A DNA stretch of 15,367 nucleotides from Opitutia bacterium. GTDB taxonomy: Bacteria; Verrucomicrobiota; Verrucomicrobiae; Opitutales; UBA953. The DNA lies in contig CANKZO010000043.1 of the NCBI GenBank assembly GCA_947488485.1, forward strand, positions 1 through 15,367, read 5' to 3'. Each line of letters begins with the position of its first letter. Within the stretch, counting starts at the first letter, position 1. The position numbers and the translations under genes are program-made. The notes under the pieces are model-generated. The model was given only the letters and a program-made list of their open reading frames with translations. It was not told where the DNA came from and made no database searches. Of the stretch, positions 1-6,499 are shown piece after piece.

Positions 1-250
1 GCTGCGGGTATTGGCCCGTCACGAAAGCGCAGCGGGAAGGGGAGCAGATCGGCGAGTTGACGTAGAACTGGGAGAAGCGGAGTCCTTCCGCGGCCAGCCG
101 GTCGATGTTCGGGGTCTTCGCCTCCGTATTGCCGAAGCATGAGAAGTCGCCCCAGCCCATGTCGTCGATGAGCACGAAGACGATGTTGGGCTTCGACGGT
201 TCGGCGGCGCCCAGAAACAGGGCGGAGGCGAGCAGGCAGAGGAAGCGCAT
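1..250 (-). CDS. Secreted sulfatase, N-terminal part (cut by window edge)
   Basis: Only the first 83 codons are in the window; the gene runs off the left edge. The start at 248-250 gives a hydrophobic signal peptide (MRFLCLLASALFLGAA), followed by the sulfatase opening PNIVFVLIDDMGWGD, where the paired aspartates D29 and D30 are expected calcium ligands. The active-site motif CSPSR at residues 69-73, followed by FVTG, fits the CxPxR signal in which cysteine is converted to formylglycine. It is therefore expected to be a periplasmic or secreted type I sulfatase that hydrolyses sulfate esters. The start lies 3 nt after the stop of the sulfatase at 254-1585, so the two are probably co-translated. 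No Shine-Dalgarno motif is visible. The substrate and the rest of the active site are outside the window. Confidence 0.93.
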   Translation of the reverse strand, partial: MRFLCLLASALFLGAAEPSKPNIVFVLIDDMGWGDFSCFGNTEAKTPNIDRLAAEGLRFSQFYVNSPICSPSRCAFVTGQYPQ

Positions 251-253
251 GGC

Positions 254-1585
254 TTAACGTACGCCGGAGGGCACGGCGTCCTTGAGCAGTTCGGCGAGAC
301 GCGCGCGCATGGCCTTGACGCGTTCGGGCTGGGCTTCGGCGAGGTTCTTGGCTTCGGAGGGGTCGGCGGAGAGGTCATACAAAGCCACGGCCTCGTATTT
401 GCCGGCGGCCTTCTTGCCTTTTTTCTTTCCGGGCGGCGCGATGTCGGCGGCGCCGCCGTCGACGATCAGTTTCCAGTCGCCCATCCGGACCGCGGCGCGG
501 GAGGGGCCTTGGGTCGATACCGAGAGGATGGCGTCGTGGGGCGAAGCGGCCTGCTTCGTCAGCATCGGCCAGATATCCAGGCCGTCGACGGGCAGTTTCT
601 GTTCGAGGGAGCCACCGGCCTGCTTGATCAGCGTCGGATACCAGTCGACCATGTGCATCGGTTGGCGGATGCGCTGTCCGGCCGGAATGTGGCCCGGCCA
701 CGTGGCGAAGGCCGCGGCGCGGGTGCCGCCTTCGAAGATCGAGCCTTTGAAGTCGCGGAGCGGGGTGTTGTCGCCCGGGGGCGGCCCGCCGTTGTCGCTC
801 GAGAAGACGATGAGCGTATTCTCCAGCCGGCCGGCCTGCTTGAGCGCCGCTTCGATCTGGCCGATGGCTTCATCGACCGCGGCGAGCATGCCCGCGAGCT
901 TCTGGCGATTGCCCTTCAGGTGAGCATAGGGCTTGAGGTAGCTGTCCGGGACTTGGAACGGGCTGTGGACGCCGTTGAAGGGCACATAGAGGAAGAGGGG
1001 TTTGGATTGATCTCCGGTCGCGATGACCTTGCAGGCCTCCTTGGCGATCAGGTGCGTCGTGTAGCCTTCTTCCTTGAGCGGCTCGCCGTTGCGATACCAG
1101 TCGAGCTTATTCATCCGTTCATGGGTGAAGTAGTCGAGCATCCCGAAGAAGTGGCCATACTGGTGATCGAACCCGCGGGCGTTGGGCTGGTAGGTTTTCT
1201 CGAATTCACCGAGGTGCCACTTGCCCGTGAGAGCGGTGCGATAGCCGGCCGAGCGCAGGGCATCGGCCAGCGTACGTTCGGCGAGCGGCAGACCCCAGCC
1301 GGCCCCCGGCGAGACGATCGTGTAGACGCCGGTATGCGTCGGGTAGCGACCGGTCAGCAGGGTGGAGCGGGTCGGCGAGCAGACCGGCTGGACGTAGTGG
1401 TTCTCGATGATCGCGCCGCTCTGGGCGAGACGGTCGATATTCGGCGTCTTGATCTCCTTGCCGCCGTTGAAGCCACAATCGGCGTAGCCCAGGTCATCGA
1501 TCAGGAAGAAGACGATATCGGGCTGCTTGGCTGCCTGGGCGCAAAGGCTGAAGCAAAGCCAAGAAATGAGCAGGGCGTAACGCAT
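254..1585 (-). CDS. Secreted sulfatase, arylsulfatase B-like
   Basis: A 443-residue type I sulfatase, close to the usual family length. Residues 1-19 form a signal peptide ending in AQA. The expected active-site elements are all present: metal-binding D30/D31 in LIDDLGY, formylglycine motif CSPTR at 69-73 followed by LLTGR, GKWHLG with K122 and H124, VHSP with H207, SDNGG with D264/N265, and K280 in DFKGSIFEGG. The sequence around GLPLAERTLADAL and GKWHLG resembles the arylsulfatase B (N-acetylgalactosamine-4-sulfatase) type, but this does not fix the substrate. A short lysine-rich insert (KKKGKK, 387-392) sits in the C-terminal domain just before the LYDLSADPSE strand that is common in this family. 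It lies 46 nt downstream of the 1632-3041 sulfatase and 3 nt upstream of the next one. Confidence 0.95.
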   Translation of the reverse strand: MRYALLISWLCFSLCAQAAKQPDIVFFLIDDLGYADCGFNGGKEIKTPNIDRLAQSGAIIENHYVQPVCSPTRSTLLTGRYPTHTGVYTIVSPGAGWGLPLAERTLADALRSAGYRTALTGKWHLGEFEKTYQPNARGFDHQYGHFFGMLDYFTHERMNKLDWYRNGEPLKEEGYTTHLIAKEACKVIATGDQSKPLFLYVPFNGVHSPFQVPDSYLKPYAHLKGNRQKLAGMLAAVDEAIGQIEAALKQAGRLENTLIVFSSDNGGPPPGDNTPLRDFKGSIFEGGTRAAAFATWPGHIPAGQRIRQPMHMVDWYPTLIKQAGGSLEQKLPVDGLDIWPMLTKQAASPHDAILSVSTQGPSRAAVRMGDWKLIVDGGAADIAPPGKKKGKKAAGKYEAVALYDLSADPSEAKNLAEAQPERVKAMRARLAELLKDAVPSGVR

Positions 1586-1631
1586 GGGGTGGCGTAAGGC
1601 TTACCCCCGGCGCTCCGAGTTGTCAAAAGGC

Positions 1632-3041
1632 TTAACGCCAGAGCGGTTCGGCCTGCGTCTTGCTCCACGCTTCCCATCGCGCAATCAAGGCCTTGGTCAG
1701 CTCTGGGTGACTCGCGGATACTTCCCTCTTTTCGGAAGGGTCGGTTTCCAGGTCGTAGAGTTCCCAGCGGGGTCCGCCCTTGAAGAGCTTCCACTTCCCG
1801 GATCGCAAGGCGCCGCTCTTGCCGACTCGCCAGTAAAGCGTCTCGTGGAGCGGTCCGGCCTCAGGATTCGTCAGCAGGCTGCGTAGGTCTTTGCCGTCGG
1901 CATCGGCCGGGGTCGTGACGCCGGCGGCGGCGAGGGCCATGGCGGTGAGGTCGGTGGAGATGACGGGGGTCTTGATGACCGTTCCGGGCTTCGTCACGCC
2001 GGGCCAAGTCACCGTAAAGGGCACGCGGATACCGCCTTCGAGCAGCTGGCCTTTTTCGCCGCGGAGGGGATGGTTGCTGGAGGTAAGCTCGCGCGTGGGG
2101 CCGCCGTTGTCGCTGAGGAAGACGATGATCGTATTCTCGGTCTGCCCATTGGCGTCGAGCTTGGCCATGAGTTTGCCCACGGATTCGTCGAGGTGCGTGA
2201 GCATCGCGGCGAAGATGCGCCGTTGCACGTCGGGGATATCCTTGAAGCGAGCCATGTGGGCGTCGGTTCCCTGCATCGGGCTATGGACGGCGTTGTAAGC
2301 GAGATAGAGGAAGAAAGGTTTCTCTTTCGTGCGGTCAAAGAAATCCGTCGCCTCGCGCGTGAACGCATCGGTGAGGTTGCTCGGTTCCTCGATGGCCTTA
2401 TCGCCGCGCATCATCGGGTTGTCTTTATTGTATTCTGGTTCGTCGGACTTGAGGTGGTCGCTCTCGATGAGTCGGCCATCTGGCGAGGTCCAGCGCCCCA
2501 TGGCGCCATCGGGTAGGTTCTTCCGGCGCAGCCAGGTCGTATTGCCCTTGCCGATTGCGGGCTCGAAGTAGCGGCCTTCTTGGAGGAAGCCGAAGAAGTC
2601 AGCGAAGCCTCGCTGTTGCGGGTGGAAGGGGGCGGTGGCCCCCAGGTGCCATTTTCCGACAAGACCCGTGTGATACCCGGCGGTGCGCAGGCGATCGGCG
2701 ATGGTGGGTATGCCGATGGGCAGTCCGATGCCAGGCTCCAGGTTCTTGCTGCCGATCGGGTTGAACTCGAAACCAAAGCTCGTCTGGTAACGGCCGGTCA
2801 GCAACGCGGCGCGGGAGGCGGCGCAGAAAGGAGCCGTGACGTAGCCATCCGTGAAACGCGCGCCCTTGGCGATGAGCCGATCGATGTTCGGCGTCGGGAT
2901 GCCCTTGCCGCCATAGCAACCCAGTTCGCCGTAGCCGAGGTCATCGGCGACGATGAACAGGACGTTGGGCTTCTTCGTTTCCGCCGCCAGAAGCGGAAGC
3001 AACGAAGTGAGCAGAAGGCTGAGGAAGGTGAGCGGCTTCAT
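1632..3041 (-). CDS. Secreted sulfatase with CAASR active-site motif
   Basis: A 469-residue type I sulfatase. The open frame extends upstream to 3122, but the ATG at 3039-3041 is chosen because it starts a clean signal peptide (MKPLTFLSLLLTSLLPLLAA); the 27 extra codons look like non-coding leader. Active-site elements are D33/D34 in VADDLGYGE, GKWHLG at 129-134, VHSP with H253, SDNGG with D311/N312, and K330 in GEKGQLLEGGIR. The formylglycine segment reads CAASR (73-77) followed by ALLTGRYQ, so alanine replaces the proline of the usual CxPxR. Otherwise the sequence is a typical arylsulfatase A-like protein ending in LYDLETDPSE plus a helix. The gene is separated from the FAD oxidoreductase gene by a 99-nt structured gap, so it may have its own transcription start. 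The substrate is unknown. Confidence 0.94.
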   Translation of the reverse strand: MKPLTFLSLLLTSLLPLLAAETKKPNVLFIVADDLGYGELGCYGGKGIPTPNIDRLIAKGARFTDGYVTAPFCAASRAALLTGRYQTSFGFEFNPIGSKNLEPGIGLPIGIPTIADRLRTAGYHTGLVGKWHLGATAPFHPQQRGFADFFGFLQEGRYFEPAIGKGNTTWLRRKNLPDGAMGRWTSPDGRLIESDHLKSDEPEYNKDNPMMRGDKAIEEPSNLTDAFTREATDFFDRTKEKPFFLYLAYNAVHSPMQGTDAHMARFKDIPDVQRRIFAAMLTHLDESVGKLMAKLDANGQTENTIIVFLSDNGGPTRELTSSNHPLRGEKGQLLEGGIRVPFTVTWPGVTKPGTVIKTPVISTDLTAMALAAAGVTTPADADGKDLRSLLTNPEAGPLHETLYWRVGKSGALRSGKWKLFKGGPRWELYDLETDPSEKREVSASHPELTKALIARWEAWSKTQAEPLWR

Positions 3042-3053
3042 CGGGATACGAGC

Positions 3054-3064
3054 CGATACTATCG
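3054..3064. repeat. Short palindrome upstream of the sulfatase start
   Basis: CGATACTATCG is an 11-bp dyad (5-bp arms around one base) centred about 18 nt upstream of the sulfatase start at 3041. It could be part of an operator or could overlap a promoter, but it is short enough to be chance. Confidence 0.3.
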
Positions 3065-3082
3065 ACGTAGGCCCTCGCTTGG

Positions 3083-3105
3083 CTACGCGCAATTCAGGCG
3101 CGTAG
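3083..3105 (-). promoter_or_regulatory. Inverted repeat in the gap between FAD oxidoreductase and sulfatase
   Basis: The arms CTACGCGC (3083-3090) and GCGCGTAG (3098-3105) form a perfect 8-bp stem with a 7-nt loop. On the transcribed minus strand the hairpin begins about 36 nt after the FAD gene stop codon and ends about 42 nt before the sulfatase start. No U-rich run follows it, so it is not a standard intrinsic terminator. A further CGTAG at 3066-3070 could pair with CTACG at 3083-3087 instead, which would give two mutually exclusive stems. Possible roles are an mRNA processing or stability element at an operon boundary, or an operator. Confidence 0.5.
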
Positions 3106-3140
3106 GTTACGATTTTCGGCAATTAGCAGGGTGTAGATTC

Positions 3141-5210
3141 TCAGCGCTTGGCCGGCAGCCACTGCACGGCGTCGACGATCACGTGGCCGTCGGTGCCGGC
3201 GTTGCCAATCTCGACCCAGCCGGCCTGACCGGCGCTGAATTCGAAGGTGCCGACGACATGGAAGAGGCCGTCGACGGCCGGCTTGAGCTTCTGGTTCACG
3301 AGGACCTTGGCTTCGCCGTTGGCATGACGGATGGTCACCGGGACGTTCGTGGCGCGGTTGCCGTTCATGCTATAGGAAATAGCGACGCGATAAGCGCCGG
3401 CGGCGGGCAGGGCGGGGACGTAGCGGGCCGTCATCGCGCCTTTCTCGCTGTTGCCGTCATGGCGATAACCGTCTCCGACATAGCGGGGGCTGGTGTGACC
3501 CGTGGCTTCGAAGCCTTTGAGCGCGGCGGCGGTGTCATCCACGACGACGCCCGGAAGCTTTGCCTTGTCCACGCCATGGGCGCCGCCCGTCGCGGCGGCC
3601 GGGATGAAGTCGAGGACCTGGCCAGTGGCGAGGAGGCGTTCCTTGAGCGCGCCGTAGTCGACGGCCTGGACAGTCGTACCACGCTCGATGGCGAGGCCGG
3701 CGGCGGTGGCGGCGGACTGGCCCATGACCATGAAGACCGGCTCCATGCGGATCGAGCCGTAGGCGATATGGCTCGCGCTCAGGCAGACCGGCACGAGCAG
3801 GTTGGTGCACTCGGAAGCGCGCGGGCGGATGCTGCGGTAGCTGACTGGGTAGGGCTTGCTGCCGACCTGGACGTCGCCTTCGTTGCGCACGAAGCCTTCC
3901 TTGGTCACGAAGCGCTGGATGTGGTGCGAGTCCATCTGGTAGGCGCCCATGCCGACGGAATCCTCGATGGTCTCGACCCGGCGGCAGTTCTTCTCGGACA
4001 TCACGTAATCGGAGACCATGCGGCGCGCTTCGCGGACGTAAAGCTGGCGGGGCCAGTTGCCGTTGTCCTTGAACTCATCCTTCGCGAGGCCGAGCTTCTG
4101 GAAGGCCAGACGCATCTTTTCCGGCACGCGCGGGTGATGGGCGTAGGTCCACATCAGCCCTTTTTGCCAGTCTTCGTGGGCCTGCCAGATCTTGGCGCGG
4201 GTGGCGTAGTCGGCCTCAGCGTAATCCCAGTTCTGGCCGATGAAGTCGGTGCTGATGGCGAAATTGTTATTAGTGTCCGTCTTCCGGTTGGGCATCGGGG
4301 TCGGGGCCCAGGAGTTACGGTCTTCGCCGGCCTCGACGTTGCGGAGCGCCAGCTCATACCAGCGCTCGTCGTAGTTCGTCGGCTTCTCCCAGTCGCGGCG
4401 GTTCTCCGGGACGTCCGTCGTGCACATGCGGAAGTTATAGGCCTGCACCTTGCGGTCGCCGGAGCCGTCGGGTCCTGGGATTTCCTTTTCGATGCCAGGC
4501 AGCAGGCCGCTGGAGGGATCGCCCTTCTTCACGTAAGGGTCGACCTCGACCTTGAACTGGTGGGAGCGCGCATGTCCGACCTGCACGCCGTTGAGCGTCT
4601 CGCCGTAGGTGGCGTTGGCTTCGCGGCCGACGTGGTAGCTGACGCCCGCCTTGGCCATCAGGTCGCCTTCGTAGGTCGCGTCGATGAACATCTTACCCGT
4701 GAACTCGCGGCCGCTCTCCATGACGATCTTCACGATGCGCGTACCGTCCTTGACCACGCCCTTCTTCAGGTCGAGGCGTTCGCCGAAGACAACGGTCACC
4801 TTGTCGCCGGCAGCCTTGAGCATCCGGTCGTAGAGCGCGGAGGCCACGTGCGGCTCGAACGTCCACATCGTGCCTTCGTCGGCGGCGTTGCCGTGGGGAC
4901 GGCGCGAGAAATAGTCGGCCCGGGTCTGGTGGACCCACTTCGCGGAATCGGCGTAATGGGTGCCGATGCCCGTGTAGAATTCCCGGGACAGGCCGCCGAT
5001 GGCTTTCTTGTTGCCGATGTCCGTGGCGCCGAGGCCGCCGGTGGTCAGGCCGCCGAGGAACTGGGTCGGCTCGATGAGCACGGCCGTGCGGCCTTCGCGG
5101 GCCGCCTGGATGGCCGCGGTGATGCCGCCGGAGGTGCCGCCGTAGATGACGATATCCTGGGCGGGGAGGGCGGCGGTGAGGCCGAGCAGGGACAGCAGCA
5201 GGGAGCGCAT
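3141..5210 (-). CDS. FAD-dependent oxidoreductase with golvesin-like C-terminal domain
   Basis: A 689-residue exported flavoprotein. Residues 1-18 are a signal peptide (MRSLLLSLLGLTAALPAQ). A dinucleotide-binding fold follows at once: DIVIYGGTSGGITAA with the glycine-rich turn at 24-29, and an acidic residue at the end of the second strand (LIEP). The segment around IDATYEGDLMAKAG (176-189) and the late block MEPVFMVMGQSAATAAG are typical of the FAD_oxidored family (PF12831). Residues from about 555 to 686 match the golvesin/Xly-type domain that sometimes causes such proteins to be labelled xanthan lyase; its visible landmarks are VVVDDT, GYRHDG, NRATNVPVTIRHA and IVDAVQW. Both parts are known to occur together in planctomycete-like bacteria. 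The substrate is unknown; oxidation of a sugar or glycan is an inference. It follows the DUF1552 gene by 50 nt. Confidence 0.88.
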   Translation of the reverse strand: MRSLLLSLLGLTAALPAQDIVIYGGTSGGITAAIQAAREGRTAVLIEPTQFLGGLTTGGLGATDIGNKKAIGGLSREFYTGIGTHYADSAKWVHQTRADYFSRRPHGNAADEGTMWTFEPHVASALYDRMLKAAGDKVTVVFGERLDLKKGVVKDGTRIVKIVMESGREFTGKMFIDATYEGDLMAKAGVSYHVGREANATYGETLNGVQVGHARSHQFKVEVDPYVKKGDPSSGLLPGIEKEIPGPDGSGDRKVQAYNFRMCTTDVPENRRDWEKPTNYDERWYELALRNVEAGEDRNSWAPTPMPNRKTDTNNNFAISTDFIGQNWDYAEADYATRAKIWQAHEDWQKGLMWTYAHHPRVPEKMRLAFQKLGLAKDEFKDNGNWPRQLYVREARRMVSDYVMSEKNCRRVETIEDSVGMGAYQMDSHHIQRFVTKEGFVRNEGDVQVGSKPYPVSYRSIRPRASECTNLLVPVCLSASHIAYGSIRMEPVFMVMGQSAATAAGLAIERGTTVQAVDYGALKERLLATGQVLDFIPAAATGGAHGVDKAKLPGVVVDDTAAALKGFEATGHTSPRYVGDGYRHDGNSEKGAMTARYVPALPAAGAYRVAISYSMNGNRATNVPVTIRHANGEAKVLVNQKLKPAVDGLFHVVGTFEFSAGQAGWVEIGNAGTDGHVIVDAVQWLPAKR

Positions 5211-5218
5211 GGGGGTTG

Positions 5219-5232
5219 GGCTGATGTCAGCC
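5219..5232. repeat. Near-palindrome just upstream of the FAD oxidoreductase start
   Basis: GGCTGATGTCAGCC has 6-bp arms around TG and lies 8 nt before the start codon, where a ribosome-binding site would normally sit. It could be an operator or a small mRNA stem, but it is short and unproven. Confidence 0.3.
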
Positions 5233-5260
5233 GAATCCCATGTGTCTGCAATCCCGTTCC

Positions 5261-6496
5261 TCAGGACCGCAAGCCGCGCAGGGTGCCGGTGCCCGTCGCG
5301 AACCGGTCGGTCTCGACGCCGAGGTCCTGGAGCATGCTGCCGAAGAGGTTGGCGAGCGGCGTGTTGTTCGTCCGGTCGAAAGCCAGGTGTCCGCCGTGAC
5401 GGAAGCCGCCGCCGGCCAGGATGATCGGCAGGTTCTGGTTGCTGTGCGAATTGGCGTTCCCGAGGCAGCTGCCGTAGAGGACCTGCGTGCGGTCGAGCAG
5501 GCTGCCGCCGGTCTCGCGGGTCTCGCCGAGGGCGGCGAGCAGTTCGCCGAAGACCTTGAGCTGCGCTTCCTCGATGCGACGGAGCTCGGCGATCTTGTCG
5601 GGCTCGTTGCCGTGGTGGGTGAGTCCGTGGGTCTCATTTTTCACGCCCGGGACGTGGGGAACCACGGAGAAGGTGCTGAGGGTGAGGGTGACGACGCGGG
5701 TGCTGTCCGTCTGGAGGGCCAGGCGGACGAGGTCGAACATCAGGCGGGAGCGCGCGACGACTTCGTTGGCGTCGGCGATATCCTTCGGCATCGGGTAATC
5801 GACCTTCGGCTTGGGCCGGTGCTCCCACGCGATGCTGCGCTGCAGGCGGCCTTCGAGTTCGCGGACGCTCTGGAAGTATTGGTCCAGCCGGGCCCGATCC
5901 TGGGTATCGGAGCTCTTTTCCAGCCGCTTGGCTTTGTCGAGGATGAGGTCGAGCACGCTGCCGCCGGCCTGGATGCGGCGCATGGTGGCGGCCTTTTCCT
6001 CGGGCGTGCCGGCGACAAACAGTTTCCGGTAGAGCCGTTCGGCGCTGGTCTCCGCGGGCAGGATCACGCCGGAGCGGGATACGGCGATGGAGTCGGCGTA
6101 ATGTTCGCCCTTACGGACCGAGACGGCGAGCGAACCGAAGCGGGTGTCTTCGCCGATCTTCTCCGCGACGAACTGATCGAGCGACTGGGTGTTGCGGAAG
6201 GTCGGCTGGCCGGGGTGCGGCGCGGCCGTGAGGAAGCACTGTCCGGCATGGTGGTTACCGTCCACGCCAGGGTGCGAGAGGCCGGTAAATGTCGTGAAGC
6301 GCGAGCGGTGCGCGGAGAGGAGATCGAGGTAGGGGCTGGAGGTGGCGCCGTCTGCGGGGAAGAAATATTGCGGCATCATCCCGAGCGGCACGTGGATCGC
6401 GACCATCCGCTTGGGCGGCGTCTTTTCAGCGGCCTTGGCCAACGCCGGCAACGCCAAGCAGGCGCCGGCGGCGAGGAGGAAGTCACGTCGGTTCAT
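5261..6496 (-). CDS. DUF1552 family protein, Tat-exported
   Basis: A 411-residue protein of the DUF1552 family (PF07586, the HXXSHH family), whose function is not established. The N-terminus MNRRDFLLAAG is a twin-arginine signal, followed by a hydrophobic stretch to about residue 22, so it should be exported folded. The family signature appears as HGLTHH at 290-295, with threonine in place of the usual serine. Other family landmarks are NHHAGQCFLT (81-90), the helical VRELEGRLQ (211-219), and GNANSHSNQNLPIILAGG (346-363). Members are usually encoded beside DUF1592 cytochromes, and that is the case here: the start lies 3 nt after the stop of the cytochrome gene, so the pair is almost certainly co-translated. 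Conserved histidines suggest metal binding, which is inference. A role with the cytochrome in envelope redox chemistry is likely but unproven. Confidence 0.93.
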   Translation of the reverse strand: MNRRDFLLAAGACLALPALAKAAEKTPPKRMVAIHVPLGMMPQYFFPADGATSSPYLDLLSAHRSRFTTFTGLSHPGVDGNHHAGQCFLTAAPHPGQPTFRNTQSLDQFVAEKIGEDTRFGSLAVSVRKGEHYADSIAVSRSGVILPAETSAERLYRKLFVAGTPEEKAATMRRIQAGGSVLDLILDKAKRLEKSSDTQDRARLDQYFQSVRELEGRLQRSIAWEHRPKPKVDYPMPKDIADANEVVARSRLMFDLVRLALQTDSTRVVTLTLSTFSVVPHVPGVKNETHGLTHHGNEPDKIAELRRIEEAQLKVFGELLAALGETRETGGSLLDRTQVLYGSCLGNANSHSNQNLPIILAGGGFRHGGHLAFDRTNNTPLANLFGSMLQDLGVETDRFATGTGTLRGLRS

Positions 6497-6499
6497 GGG

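Noticed and set aside
509..1597. Other long plus-strand open frames (509-1597, 5240-6559, 6653-7696, 8742-9998, 10339-11640, 13586-14782).
   Set aside because: Each lies opposite a well-supported minus-strand gene and has the same biased composition with no motif.
1586..1606. A small dyad GTAAGGCTTAC between two sulfatase genes.
   Set aside because: The 5-bp arms with a one-base centre cannot form a stable RNA hairpin, and there is no other sign of a terminator or operator.
1621..1626. A perfect TTGACA -35 box on the minus strand between two sulfatases.
   Set aside because: The positions 16-18 nt downstream (around TAAGCC) do not resemble a -10 box, so one hexamer alone is not enough for a promoter call.
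3042..3122. A 27-codon N-terminal extension of the 1632-3041 sulfatase.
   Set aside because: It would place a normal signal peptide inside the protein and covers the inverted repeat region.
2580..5399. A 939-codon open frame on the plus strand opposite the FAD oxidoreductase.
   Set aside because: It is a shadow of GC-rich coding sequence on the other strand. It runs through a gene boundary, shows no recognisable domain and has repetitive Gly/Ala/Val/Asp/Glu composition, while the minus-strand genes have clear signal peptides and motifs.
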